From Aeromicrobium marinum DSM 15272 (GTDB lineage: Bacteria > Actinomycetota > Actinomycetes > Propionibacteriales > Nocardioidaceae), in NCBI RefSeq assembly GCF_000160775.2, contig NZ_CM001024.1:719016-783015 (forward strand): a stretch of 64,000 nucleotides of DNA, written 5' to 3'. The notes beneath the pieces were generated by a model, which had not been told where the DNA came from, did no database searches, and worked only from the letters and a program-made list of their open reading frames with translations. The stretch's first letter is position 1. Each line of letters starts with the position of its first letter. Positions 24,926-33,726 of the stretch are shown in pieces. Position numbers and translations under genes: made by a program.

Positions 24926-26449
24926 ATGACCCACCTCATCGTGGTCGGATCCGGCGTGGCCGGACTGACCTGTGCTCTCGAAGCGGCCGCCGCCGGCTTC
25001 GAGGTCACCCTGCTCGCCAAGGCGCGGCTCACCGAGAGCAACACCCGCTACGCGCAGGGCGGCGTGGCGGTCGCTCTCGCCGACGTCGACAGCCCCGCGT
25101 CCCATCTGGCCGACACCCTGGCCGCCGGCGCCGGTCTGGGCGACCCCGACACGGCGGGCATCCTGTGCGCGGAGGGCCCGACCGCGATCCACGAGCTGAT
25201 CGGCCGCGGGGTGCAGTTCGACCGTGACGGCGACGACCTCGCCCACGGTCTGGAGGCGGCGCACTCGCACCCGCGCATCCTGCACGCCGGGGGCGATGCC
25301 ACCGGCGCCGGGATCGCGTACGCCCTGGTCGACCGGGTGCGCGCTGCCGCGGTGACGATCCTCGAGGAGACCACCGTGGTCGACCTCGTCGTCGATGGCG
25401 AGCGCGTGGTGGGCGTGCGGCTGCTCGACGGTCGCGACCTGCGGGCCGACGAGGTGGTGCTGGCCACGGGGGGAGCCGGGCAGCTGTTCCCCCACACCAC
25501 CAATCCCGAGGTGGCGACCGCCGACGGCATCGCCATGGCCCTGCGCGCCGGGGCAGCCGTCGCGGACCTGGAGTTCTACCAGTTCCACCCCACTGCCCTG
25601 GTCGCCACCGACAGCTTCCTCGTCTCCGAGGCGGTCCGCGGCGAGGGTGCGGTGCTGCTCGACGCCGCCGGCCGCAGGTTCATGACCGACGTCCACCCCG
25701 ATGCCGAGCTCGCGCCGCGCGACGTGGTGGCGCGAGGTATCGCGGCCTGCATGGCCGACCAGCCGGGGGTGCCCGTGACGCTCGACGCCACCGCGCTCGG
25801 GCCCGACTTCCTCGCCCGCCGGTTCCCCACGATCGACGCGGCCTGCCGCGCCCGCGGGTGGGACTGGTCCACCACCCCCGTCCCGGTCGCGCCGGCGGCG
25901 CACTACTTCATGGGCGGTGTCCGGACCGACGCATGGGGCCGCACCTCCGTGGCGGGGCTGTGGGCCGTCGGTGAGGTCGCCTGCAACGGCCTGCACGGCG
26001 CCAACCGGCTCGCGTCCAACTCGCTGCTCGAGGGTGCCGTGTACGGCGGCAGGGTGGTCGAGGCGCTCCTCGCCCGACCCGCGGCCGAGCCCCGGGATCC
26101 GCAGTGGGCCGAGCCGGTGGTGGTCGACCTCGCCGACACCGAGGAGGCGGCCGAGTTCACCCGGGCCGACCTGCAGGAGCTCATGTGGGACGCCGTGGGG
26201 CTGAGCCGCGATGCTGCCGGTCTGGCCGAGGCCCGCCGCGTGCTGCGCAGCTGGCGTGCACCGGCGGTCTCCGACGTGAAGTCGGCCGAGGACGCCAACC
26301 TGCTGCTGGTCGCCCGGGCCATGGTCGACGCCGGCGCGGCGCGGGTCGAGTCACGCGGCGGGCACTTCCGCACCGACGCGCCGGACACCGACCCGGCCCA
26401 GGCCCTGCACTCGGTGCTCGTGCCGGCCCGGGCCATGGTGCCGGCATGA
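24926..26449 (+). CDS. nadB: L-aspartate oxidase
   Basis: A 507-residue FAD enzyme oxidising L-aspartate to iminoaspartate, the substrate of NadA. The FAD dinucleotide motif is at the N-terminus (LIVVGSGVAGLTCALEAAAAG). There follow TESNTRYAQGGVAVAL, the substrate-loop histidines of the succinate dehydrogenase/fumarate reductase superfamily (FYQFHPTAL), and GLWAVGEVACNGLHGANRLASNSLLEG. ATG 24926 follows CGGAGGG. A longer reading frame upstream overlaps nadA and is spurious. Its stop overlaps the nadC start (ATGA). Confidence 0.96.
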   Translation: MTHLIVVGSGVAGLTCALEAAAAGFEVTLLAKARLTESNTRYAQGGVAVALADVDSPASHLADTLAAGAGLGDPDTAGILCAEGPTAIHELIGRGVQFDRDGDDLAHGLEAAHSHPRILHAGGDATGAGIAYALVDRVRAAAVTILEETTVVDLVVDGERVVGVRLLDGRDLRADEVVLATGGAGQLFPHTTNPEVATADGIAMALRAGAAVADLEFYQFHPTALVATDSFLVSEAVRGEGAVLLDAAGRRFMTDVHPDAELAPRDVVARGIAACMADQPGVPVTLDATALGPDFLARRFPTIDAACRARGWDWSTTPVPVAPAAHYFMGGVRTDAWGRTSVAGLWAVGEVACNGLHGANRLASNSLLEGAVYGGRVVEALLARPAAEPRDPQWAEPVVVDLADTEEAAEFTRADLQELMWDAVGLSRDAAGLAEARRVLRSWRAPAVSDVKSAEDANLLLVARAMVDAGAARVESRGGHFRTDAPDTDPAQALHSVLVPARAMVPA

Positions 26450-27291
26450 CGCTGGAACGCCGGCAGATCCGGCGGGTCGTGGAGATGGCGCTCGACGAGG
26501 ACGCACCGTCGGGCGACCTGACCTCCCAGGTCTTCGTGCCGGCCGGGGCCATGGCCGTCGCCGACCTCGTGGCCCGTGAACCGGGGGTGTTCGCCGGACG
26601 TGAGGTGTTCGAGGTGGCCATGACCACCCTGGACCCCGCGGTCGAGGTGCGGACCCACCTGGACGACGGCGAGGCGTTCTCCGCCGGCGACCGGCTGGCC
26701 CACGTCGAGGGTCCCGCGCGTGCGGTCCTGCAGTCCGAGCGGGTGGCGCTCAACCTGCTGCAGCGGATGTGCGGGATCGCCACCTTGACGGCGCAGTACG
26801 TCGCGGCCGTCGACGGCACCGGGGTCCGGGTCGCCGACACGCGCAAGACGACGCCGGGGCTGCGGGCCCTCGAACGGCACGCGGTGCGGTGCGGTGGTGG
26901 ACACAACCACCGGTTCTCGCTGTCGGACGCGGTGATGGCCAAGGACAACCACCTCGCCCTCATCGGTGACCTCACGGCGGCGATCAGGTCCGCCCGTGCC
27001 GCGCTGCCGCACACGACCCACCTGGAGGTCGAGGTCGACCGCATCGCGCAGATCGAGCCGGTGCTCGCCGGCGGTGTCGACACGATCATGCTCGACAACT
27101 TCACGCCCGACGAGCTCCGCGAAGGCGTCGCTCTGGTCGCCGGACGCGCCGTCGTCGAGGCCAGCGGGGGTGTGACCCTCGACAGCATCGCCACGATCGC
27201 CGCCACGGGGGTCGACGTCGTCAGCGTCGGAGCGCTCACCCACAGCGCACGGGCTCTGGACCTGGGCCTGGACGTGGTCCTCACCGCATGA
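26446..27291 (+). CDS. nadC: Nicotinate-nucleotide pyrophosphorylase (carboxylating)
   Basis: A 281-residue quinolinate phosphoribosyltransferase that makes nicotinate mononucleotide and CO2. Family blocks are DEDAPSGDLTSQ, RVALNLLQRMCGIATLT, ADTRKTTPGLRALERHAVRCGGG (the Arg/Lys PRPP and quinolinate contacts), HNHRFSLSDAVMAKDNH, EVEVD and EASGGV. It starts within the nadB stop and ends within the next start, so nadB, nadC and the desulfurase are translationally coupled. Confidence 0.97.
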   Translation: MTLERRQIRRVVEMALDEDAPSGDLTSQVFVPAGAMAVADLVAREPGVFAGREVFEVAMTTLDPAVEVRTHLDDGEAFSAGDRLAHVEGPARAVLQSERVALNLLQRMCGIATLTAQYVAAVDGTGVRVADTRKTTPGLRALERHAVRCGGGHNHRFSLSDAVMAKDNHLALIGDLTAAIRSARAALPHTTHLEVEVDRIAQIEPVLAGGVDTIMLDNFTPDELREGVALVAGRAVVEASGGVTLDSIATIAATGVDVVSVGALTHSARALDLGLDVVLTA

Positions 27292-28394
27292 TCTACCTCG
27301 ACGCCGCCGCCACCTCGCCGGTGCGCCGCGAGGTGATCGAGGCGATGTGGCCGCACCTCACCGGCGACTTCGGCAATCCGTCGAGCCACCACGAGGTGGG
27401 GGAGTCCGCACGCCGTGCGCTGGACGCGGCGCGGGCCGACGTCGCACGCTTCCTCGGCTGCCGGCCCGGTGAGGTCGTGTTCACCGGCGGCGGCACGGAG
27501 GCGGACAACGCCGCGGTCAAGGGCATCACGGCTGCGTCGACCCGCGGACGACACGTCGTGGTGTCGGCGGTCGAGCACCCGGCCGTGCTGGAGTCGGCGC
27601 ACCACGTGGCACGCACGGGGGGAGCGCTCACGGTGCTGCCGGTCGACGGCGCCGGCCGGGTCGACCCCGCCGACCTCGAGCAGGCCCTGCGCGACGAGAC
27701 CGCGCTCGTCAGCATCCAGCACGCCAACAACGAGGTCGGCACGGTCCAGCCGGTCGCCGACCTCGCCGCGGTCGCCGCGGCGAGGGGCGTCCCGTTCCAC
27801 ACCGATGCGGTGCAGACCGCCGGCTGGCTCGACCTCGACGTCGGCGCCCTGGGCGTGCAGGCCCTGAGCCTGTCGGGCCACAAGCTGGGCGCGCCCAAGG
27901 GCATCGGGGTGCTCTACCTCGCGCGCCGCACGCCGTTCGAGCCGCTGCTGCACGGCGGCGGGCAGGAGTCGGAGCGCCGCTCGGGCACCGAGAACGTCGC
28001 CGGGGCGGTCGGCCTCGCGGCGGCCGTCCGCCTGCTCGACGTCGACACCGCGTCCGTGGTGCGCCGGCGCGACGCGTTCATCGAGCGGGTCCTGGCCGAG
28101 GTGCCCGTCGCCCGCCTCACGGGTCACCCCACCGAGCGGCTGCCGGGCAGCGCGTCGTTCGTCTTCCCGGGCCGCAGCGGGGAGTCGATCCTGCTCGACC
28201 TGGAGCGGCGCGGCATCGTCTGCTCCAGCGGGTCGGCGTGTGCCGCCGGCAGCGACGAGCCCAGCCACGTGCTGATCGCGATGGGCCTGGAACCCGAGGT
28301 CGCGCAGACGGCCGTGCGGTTCAGCTTCGGCCCGCACGTCACCGACGACCAGCTGGCTGAAGCGGTGGACGCTCTGGTGGCCAGCGTCGCCTGA
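27288..28394 (+). CDS. Cysteine desulfurase of the NAD operon (NadS-like)
   Basis: A 368-residue class-V aminotransferase-fold enzyme that takes sulfur from cysteine. The PLP lysine is in LSGHKLGAPKGIG and the catalytic cysteine loop is CSSGSACAAGSDEPSH. The His that stacks on PLP lies in the EHPAV block. It is the last gene of nrtR-nadABC, overlapping nadC by 4 nt. By position it is the dedicated sulfur donor for the NadA cluster, as proposed for NadS proteins. A second, separate desulfurase linked to mnmA lies at 45560. The two are clearly different subtypes (loop CSSGSAC against STGSAC). Confidence 0.92.
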   Translation: MIYLDAAATSPVRREVIEAMWPHLTGDFGNPSSHHEVGESARRALDAARADVARFLGCRPGEVVFTGGGTEADNAAVKGITAASTRGRHVVVSAVEHPAVLESAHHVARTGGALTVLPVDGAGRVDPADLEQALRDETALVSIQHANNEVGTVQPVADLAAVAAARGVPFHTDAVQTAGWLDLDVGALGVQALSLSGHKLGAPKGIGVLYLARRTPFEPLLHGGGQESERRSGTENVAGAVGLAAAVRLLDVDTASVVRRRDAFIERVLAEVPVARLTGHPTERLPGSASFVFPGRSGESILLDLERRGIVCSSGSACAAGSDEPSHVLIAMGLEPEVAQTAVRFSFGPHVTDDQLAEAVDALVASVA

Positions 28395-28396
28395 GG

Positions 28397-28430
28397 TAGT
28401 CTGAGCACGGTTCGTACCCGACTCGGGGGA
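28397..28430 (+). promoter_or_regulatory. Promoter and leader of the first lipoprotein/exoprotein pair
   Basis: TAGTCT (28397-28402) is a -10 candidate immediately after the desulfurase stop. Twenty nt later comes TCGGGGGA (28423-28430), a motif found at the same distance from a TAGNNT box at 29931 and 43419. Confidence 0.45.
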
Positions 28431-28431
28431 G

Positions 28432-29001
28432 TTGATCGTCATCGCTGTTCGCGGCCCGGCCGGCCTGCTGCTGGTCGCCCTGCTCGTGCTCGCCGGCTGC
28501 TCGTCGGCCCAGGACGACGACCCGCCGGAGATCCTGCCGACCGCGTCAGCCACCGCCGACGGCCCGCTCGGGCTGGTCCCGACCGAACCGCCGGAGCGCC
28601 CCGACGACGAGGAGTCGGAGGCGGGCGCCGCCGAGTTCGCCGCCTACGTGGCGCAGCTGACCTTCTACGCGTTGGGCTCGGGCGACAACGATCCGCTGAC
28701 GGACATCGCCGACCTCGAGCTGTGCGACCTCTGCGGCGACTACGCCCAGAACAGCGGGACCCGCCAGGTGTCGGCCGATCCGTTGACGGTCGCCGACCCG
28801 CTGGTCACCGACAACGGCGACGGTTTCATCAACGTCCAGCAGATCGTCACCTATCCCGACGGCCAGGAGATCGATCCCGACAGCGGAGACGTGCTCGAGG
28901 AGCTCGAGACCGGGCAGCGCAACATGTCGGTCAATCTCCGGTGGGACGACGGCCGCTGGCAGCTCCAGTCGTTCAGCTTCCCCGAAAGGGCCCCCGCATG
29001 A
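28432..29001 (+). CDS. Lipoprotein, probable DUF6318-type
   Basis: A 189-residue lipoprotein. TTG 28432 is the only start codon available after an in-frame stop at 28402. The signal peptide (GPAGLLLVALLVLAGC) ends in a lipobox LAGC. After a Pro/Asp-rich linker comes a compact domain, EFAAYVAQLTFYALGSGDNDPL...CDLCGDY, with a CxxC pair and an NTF2-like look, similar to actinobacterial DUF6318 lipoproteins. It overlaps the next gene by 4 nt. A similar lipoprotein/exoprotein pair is at 43432/44025. Function unknown. The setting before a Tad operon suggests an envelope partner. Confidence 0.75.
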   Translation: MIVIAVRGPAGLLLVALLVLAGCSSAQDDDPPEILPTASATADGPLGLVPTEPPERPDDEESEAGAAEFAAYVAQLTFYALGSGDNDPLTDIADLELCDLCGDYAQNSGTRQVSADPLTVADPLVTDNGDGFINVQQIVTYPDGQEIDPDSGDVLEELETGQRNMSVNLRWDDGRWQLQSFSFPERAPA

Positions 29002-29873
29002 CCCGTCGCACCGTCACGACCATCGTCGCCTGCCTGGCGCTCGCCGCGGCTTCGCTGCTGGGTGCGTCCGGCGCGTACGCCGACTGGGACGCCGAGGGCG
29101 ACGGCGACACCGTGATCATCGAGGGGTCCCAGCCGGGCTCCACGGGCAGCAATCCGGGCGGCGGCACCGTCGTGTCCGTCCCTCAGGAGTGGACCGAGAC
29201 CTACCGCGTTCCGGCGTGCAGCCCGAACTCGGTCTCGCAGGACGCCGAGGGCAACACCATCACGTACGCTGACGTGCTGTGCACGGCGTGGTCCGCGTGT
29301 CCTGGGGACGGCGAGAACCGCTGGTTCGTCTACACCCGGGTCCATCCGGTGGAGGGCCGACCCACCAACTGGGCGTTCCAGGGCTCCGAGTGCCGTGCGG
29401 CGTCGCAGGGCTCCGAGGGCGGCCCGGTCCAGATCACCGAGGCCGACGTGCTGGAGGCGGTCCGTGAGACCGCCCCGCGTCCGGTGGTCAACGCCGAGCC
29501 GACCCCCGTGACCTACGTCAACGTGCCGACGAACTTCTCGACCACGGCCGCCGGCGAGACCCGGACGGTCACGGTCCTCGGCGTCGCCCTGCAGGTGCAG
29601 TTCGAACCGACCACCGCCACCTGGTCGTTCGGCGACGGATCCTCCGCCACCGGGGCCGGCATCGCCGGGGCCGCGGTCGGCGCCCCCGGGGCCGTCGAGC
29701 ACCAGTACCGCCGGGCCGGCACCCGACAGGTCTCGGTCACCCAGGCGTACACCGTCACCGTCGTCGTCCCCGGTGCGCCCACGATCACGTTGGGGACACC
29801 ACTGACCACCACGAGCGACCCCTTCGCGCTGGAGGTGGGCGAGATCCAGTCGCTCGTCACCCGGGTGCGCTGA
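28998..29873 (+). CDS. Secreted protein with PKD-like domain
   Basis: A 291-residue exported protein whose signal peptide ends near GASGAYA. A Gly/Ser linker (SQPGSTGSNPGGG) follows, then a Cys-containing domain (CSPN...CTAWSACPG...GSEC) and a beta-rich C-terminal part with the PKD-type motif ATWSFGDGSS. The last 150 residues align by eye with the C-terminal part of the protein at 44025: VNVPT / VNLPT, VTVLGVALQV / VTVTAVAGALQI and EIQSLVTRV / EAQTLVQRV. The start overlaps the lipoprotein stop. Probably acts on the outer face of the envelope. Unknown function. Confidence 0.75.
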   Translation: MTRRTVTTIVACLALAAASLLGASGAYADWDAEGDGDTVIIEGSQPGSTGSNPGGGTVVSVPQEWTETYRVPACSPNSVSQDAEGNTITYADVLCTAWSACPGDGENRWFVYTRVHPVEGRPTNWAFQGSECRAASQGSEGGPVQITEADVLEAVRETAPRPVVNAEPTPVTYVNVPTNFSTTAAGETRTVTVLGVALQVQFEPTTATWSFGDGSSATGAGIAGAAVGAPGAVEHQYRRAGTRQVSVTQAYTVTVVVPGAPTITLGTPLTTTSDPFALEVGEIQSLVTRVR

Positions 29874-29880
29874 CCTCAGG

Positions 29881-29975
29881 TTCGCCCCTGCCCCGGAGGT
29901 CGCCTAGGATGGCGCTCGGCCGTGTCACGTTCGGGGGACGCGCACGGCGCGCGAGACGACTGCATTCCCCCGAAC
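29881..29975 (+). promoter_or_regulatory. Tad operon promoter and structured leader
   Basis: TTCGCC (29881-29886), 18 nt, TAGGAT (29905-29910) form a plausible promoter. The predicted leader contains a 10-bp inverted repeat, GTTCGGGGGA (29929-29938) with TCCCCCGAAC (29966-29975). It encloses a smaller hairpin CGCGC-ACG-GCGCG (29939-29951). The right arm ends 25 nt before the ATG. The structure may regulate expression of the pilus operon. Confidence 0.45.
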
Positions 29976-30000
29976 ACCAGAACCGGGGAGATCGTCGACG

Positions 30001-30765
30001 ATGGCCACCGACACCACGCGGGTTGCGTCCACCACCGAGCAGGACCGTCAGCGTGACCGCGCCGCCCGCGGGATCCGCTCCCGTGAGCGCGCCGCCGGGG
30101 GAGCCGACCGGCCCTCCCCGCCGCGGCGCCGGCGTCCGGCTCTGGCCGCCCTCGCGGTGCTCCTCATCGTGGGCGGAGCGGCCCTCGCGGGTCTGCTGGC
30201 CCTCCGGCTGGACAGCCGCGAGCCCGTCCTGGTGCTCAACCAGGACGTCTCCGCCGGCACCGAGATCACCGCCGACCTGCTGACCACCGCCGACGTCGCC
30301 AGCAGTCCGCTGATGCTGGTGCGGGAGAACCAGGTCGACCAGGTGCTGGGCACCTACGCCCGCACCGGCCTCTCCGAGGGGCAGCTGCTCGACACCTCGA
30401 TGCTGACCCGTGAGGAGCCGGTCTCGGCGGGTGACGTCCGGGTCGGGTTCACCCTGACCCCGGGTCGGGTCCCGCCCGACCTGCGCTCGGGCGACGAGGT
30501 CCGCCTGGTGCGTCTCGGCGACGGGACCCAGCCGGCCGAGGCGCTGGCCGTCGGGCTCGTGCTGAGCGCCAGCTCGCCGACCGACGGTGGCGGCGGCCTC
30601 GGCGGCGACATCGCGAGCGACGGTTTCGGCACGGTCCTGGTGGCCGAGGGGGCCAGCGACGCCGTGGTCGACGCGGCCGGCCGCGACCTGCTCGGCGTGA
30701 CCGTCGTGCGGCGCGGCGTCGCGATCGACGACGCCGACCTGCGGGTGCTGGGGGCGCCCTCGTGA
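30001..30765 (+). CDS. SAF-domain membrane protein, CpaB/RcpC-like
   Basis: A 254-residue protein with a basic cytoplasmic tail of about 50 residues and one transmembrane helix (ALAALAVLLIVGGAALAGLLAL). An extracytoplasmic SAF domain follows (VLNQDVSAGTEITADLLTTADV...), the same domain as in CpaB/RcpC of Tad pili, where it sits in the periplasm as part of the assembly machine. The GTGA overlap with the next gene and its place at the head of the Tad genes support this role. Confidence 0.8.
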   Translation: MATDTTRVASTTEQDRQRDRAARGIRSRERAAGGADRPSPPRRRRPALAALAVLLIVGGAALAGLLALRLDSREPVLVLNQDVSAGTEITADLLTTADVASSPLMLVRENQVDQVLGTYARTGLSEGQLLDTSMLTREEPVSAGDVRVGFTLTPGRVPPDLRSGDEVRLVRLGDGTQPAEALAVGLVLSASSPTDGGGGLGGDIASDGFGTVLVAEGASDAVVDAAGRDLLGVTVVRRGVAIDDADLRVLGAPS

Positions 30766-31544
30766 GCCTCGTCTCCTTCGTGTCCGCCAAGGGCTCGCCC
30801 GGTGTCACCCGCACGGTCACCGGCCTGGCGACGGTGTGGGGCGACCCGGTCGTCGTCGCCGATCTCGACCCGGCCGGCGGCGACCTCGCCCTGCGGCACC
30901 GGGGCGAGGACGGCACACCCCTGGATCTGGACCACGGCGTGGTGTCGCTCGGTGCCGCCCTGCGGCGGGGCGACGCGGCGGACCTCCACGACCACCTGCA
31001 GCACACCGAGGACGGGCACCATGTGCTCGTGGGCGTCACCTCGCCGGGCCAGGTCCAGGGCCTGGGCACCTCGCTGCCCCACATCGCCACGACCTTGCGG
31101 TCGGCCGGCGAGGACGTCCTCGTCGACGGTGGCCGGTTCTCGCCGGGGTCGCCGGTCACGCCGGTGGTCGAGCGGTCATCGGCCCTCGTCTTCGTCGTGC
31201 GCTCGGAGGTCGAGGCCCTGGCTCACCTGCGGGAGCGGCTCACCGCCCTCGCCGAGCCGCTGCACCTGGGCGCCGTCGACGGACTCCCGACCGGCGTCGT
31301 CCTCGTGGGGGATCCTCGTGACGGCCGCAGCGCCAAGGACGTCGACCAGCTCCTGGGATCGGCCGGACTCCCGGTGAGCGTGCTCGGGGTGGTGGCCCAC
31401 GACCCCCGCACGGTCCGCGGCCTGTCGGCGGGGTCCGTGCGCCACCTGCACCGCACCTCGTTCATCCGCTCCTTGCACGACGTCGCGGCGGGCGTCCGCT
31501 CGCTGGCGGCGAGCCGCTCGCGAGCCGTCGAGGGGGCGAGGTGA
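30762..31544 (+). CDS. TadZ/CpaE-like MinD-type ATPase, degenerate P-loop
   Basis: A 260-residue protein starting at GTG 30762. The N-terminus SLVSFVSAKGSPGVTRTVTG replaces the deviant Walker A of MinD/TadZ proteins (KGGxGKT). The first lysine is kept, but the GK lysine is Val-Thr, so ATP hydrolysis is doubtful. VVVADLDPAGGDLALR matches the A' motif region. TadZ proteins mark the pole or site where the Tad machine assembles. The stop overlaps the start region of tadA (31541). Confidence 0.78.
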   Translation: MSLVSFVSAKGSPGVTRTVTGLATVWGDPVVVADLDPAGGDLALRHRGEDGTPLDLDHGVVSLGAALRRGDAADLHDHLQHTEDGHHVLVGVTSPGQVQGLGTSLPHIATTLRSAGEDVLVDGGRFSPGSPVTPVVERSSALVFVVRSEVEALAHLRERLTALAEPLHLGAVDGLPTGVVLVGDPRDGRSAKDVDQLLGSAGLPVSVLGVVAHDPRTVRGLSAGSVRHLHRTSFIRSLHDVAAGVRSLAASRSRAVEGAR

Positions 31545-32854
31545 CCATGGACCAGCAGCTGCTCCGCCGCCTGCGCGAACAGGTCGCCGACACCTTGTCG
31601 CGTCAGCGGCGCGAGGATGCCACGGCCGGCCTCCCGCCGATGACCAGCGAGGACGAGCGCCAGTTCGCGCGCGCCGTCATCGCCCGCGTGCTGGAGGCGC
31701 ACGCCCGCACCGAGATCGCGGCCGGCCGCACGCCGCCGGACCGCGGTGCCGAGGAGGAGCTCGCCGACGGCATCCACGCGGCGCTCTACGGCGTGGGCCG
31801 GCTGCAGCCGCTGCTGGACGACCCCGAGGTCGAGAACATCGACATCAACGGGTGCGACAACGTCTTCGTCGGCTACGCCAACGGCGAGGAGCGGCGTCTG
31901 CCGCCCGTCGCGGAGTCCGACGACGAGCTCGTCGAGCTGGTCCAGGTGCTGGGCGCCTACTCCGGCCTCACCAGCCGGCCGTTCGACAGCGCCAACCCCC
32001 AGCTCGACCTGCGGCTGCCGGACGGCAGCCGGTTGTCGGCCGTCATGGGCGTCACTCCACGGCCCTCGCTGTCGATCCGTCGCGCCCGGTTGAGTCGGGT
32101 GAGCCTGGACATGCTCGTCGAGAGCGGCACCATGTCGCCCGACCTCGCGTCGTTCCTGTCCGCCGCGGTCGGTGCGCGCAAGAACATCATGATCGCGGGA
32201 GCCACCAACGCCGGCAAGACGACGTTGCTGCGCGCCCTGGCCAACGAGATCCCGCCCGACGAACGACTCATCACCGTCGAGCGGGCACTGGAGCTCGGCC
32301 TCGGCGAGTTCCGCGACCTGCACCCCAACGTCGTGGCCTTCGAGGAACGTCTGCCCAACTCCGAGGGGCAGGGAGCCATCGGGATGGCCGACCTGGTCCG
32401 GAGGTCCCTGCGGATGAATCCCAGCCGGGTCATCGTGGGTGAGGTGCTCGGCGACGAGATCGTCACGATGCTCAACGCCATGAGCCAGGGCAACGACGGC
32501 TCGCTGTCGACGATCCACGCGAACTCCTCGCTGGAGGTCTTCAACCGCATCTCGACGTACGCGATCCAGTCGACCGAACGGCTTCCGGCCGATGCCACCG
32601 CGATGCTCATCGCCGGTGCCATCGACTTCGTCGTCTTCGTCGAGCGACGCAACGAGTTCGCGAGCGGCGGGGGCCTGCGCCGGTTGATCACCTCGGTCCG
32701 CGAGGTCAACGGCGTCGACGGTCGGGTGCTGTCCAGCGAGGTGTTCGCCGAGGGGCCCGATGCCATGGCCGTCCCGGCGGCCGCGATCAGCTGTCAGGAC
32801 GACCTCGAGGCGGCGGGCTACCGTCCGACGTTGTTCCACGAACGGGTCGGCTGA
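31541..32854 (+). CDS. tadA: Tad pilus/secretion ATPase TadA (CpaF family)
   Basis: A 437-residue type II/IV secretion ATPase that powers pilin export or pilus assembly. The N-terminal domain (about 1-140) contains LLDDPEVENIDINGCD, characteristic of CpaF. The RecA-like domain has Walker A IAGATNAGKTTLLRAL, an Asp-box RLITVERALELGLG, Walker B RVIVGEVLGDEI and the His-box GNDGSLSTIHANS. Two starts are possible, GTG 31541 (overlapping the tadZ-like stop) and ATG 31547, differing by two residues. Central gene of the Tad operon. Confidence 0.94.
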   Translation: MTMDQQLLRRLREQVADTLSRQRREDATAGLPPMTSEDERQFARAVIARVLEAHARTEIAAGRTPPDRGAEEELADGIHAALYGVGRLQPLLDDPEVENIDINGCDNVFVGYANGEERRLPPVAESDDELVELVQVLGAYSGLTSRPFDSANPQLDLRLPDGSRLSAVMGVTPRPSLSIRRARLSRVSLDMLVESGTMSPDLASFLSAAVGARKNIMIAGATNAGKTTLLRALANEIPPDERLITVERALELGLGEFRDLHPNVVAFEERLPNSEGQGAIGMADLVRRSLRMNPSRVIVGEVLGDEIVTMLNAMSQGNDGSLSTIHANSSLEVFNRISTYAIQSTERLPADATAMLIAGAIDFVVFVERRNEFASGGGLRRLITSVREVNGVDGRVLSSEVFAEGPDAMAVPAAAISCQDDLEAAGYRPTLFHERVG

Positions 32855-32856
32855 CC

Positions 32857-33726
32857 ATGGTCTCCCTCGACCTGCTCCTCATCATCGCCCTCGGTGCCGC
32901 CGTGGGCGGTGCCGGCGTGCTGCTGGTGTTCGCGCTGCGGCCGCGGGAGGAGCGCAGCGTCGTCGGACCGCGCTCGGGCGTGCAGCCGGCCCTGCGACGG
33001 CTCGGTGCCCGCGTTCCCGGCACCGCCGCGGCGGTGCTGGTCACCCTGCTGCTCACCCGGTGGCCGGTCCTCGCGGCGGCGGCCGGTGCCCTGGTGTTCT
33101 TCGGTCCGGCCCTGTTCGGCGGAGCCGCGCAGGAGAAGCGGGCGATCGCCAAGCTCGAGGGCCTCGCGGCCTGGACCGAGTCCCTGCGCGACACGATCGC
33201 CGGCGCGGTCGGCCTGGAGCAGGCCATCCCGGCGACCGCCTACGCGGCCGCACCCTCGATCGCGCCCCAGCTGACGATCCTCGCCGATCGGCTGCGGGTC
33301 CGCACGCCGCTGCCGGTGGCCCTGCAGCGGTTCGCCGACGACCTGGACGATCCCAGTGCCGACCTCATCGTCGCCGCCCTGATGCTCAACGCCAAGCTGC
33401 GCGGTCCCGGTCTGCGGGACGTCCTCACCTCGCTGGCCGACTCGGCCCGCGAGGAGCTGGAGATGCGACGCCGGGTCGGTGCGGGCCGGGCGAGCACGCG
33501 CCGCAGCGTGCAGATCGTCATGGCGATCTCGATCGCCTTCGTGTTCGGCCTGACGCTGTTCAACCGCGACTACGTGGAGCCGTTCTCGTCGGCGCTGGGG
33601 CAGGTCGTGCTCCTGGTGGTGATGCTGTTCTTCGTGGCTGGCTTCGCCTGGATGCGCCGGTTGTCGGACTTCGAGCTGCCCGACCGGTTCCTGTTCACCG
33701 CCGGGACGCAGGAGGCTCGCCGATGA
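32857..33726 (+). CDS. tadB: Tad inner-membrane platform protein TadB
   Basis: A 289-residue T2SSF-domain protein. Hydrophobic helices lie at about 4-28, 55-80, 215-235 and 245-265. The cytoplasmic T2SSF domain between them has LEGLAAWTESLRDTIAGAVGLEQAI and ADLIVAALMLNAKLRGPGL. It starts 2 nt after the tadA stop and overlaps tadC by ATGA. TadB and TadC form the membrane platform that TadA drives. Confidence 0.9.
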   Translation: MVSLDLLLIIALGAAVGGAGVLLVFALRPREERSVVGPRSGVQPALRRLGARVPGTAAAVLVTLLLTRWPVLAAAAGALVFFGPALFGGAAQEKRAIAKLEGLAAWTESLRDTIAGAVGLEQAIPATAYAAAPSIAPQLTILADRLRVRTPLPVALQRFADDLDDPSADLIVAALMLNAKLRGPGLRDVLTSLADSAREELEMRRRVGAGRASTRRSVQIVMAISIAFVFGLTLFNRDYVEPFSSALGQVVLLVVMLFFVAGFAWMRRLSDFELPDRFLFTAGTQEARR

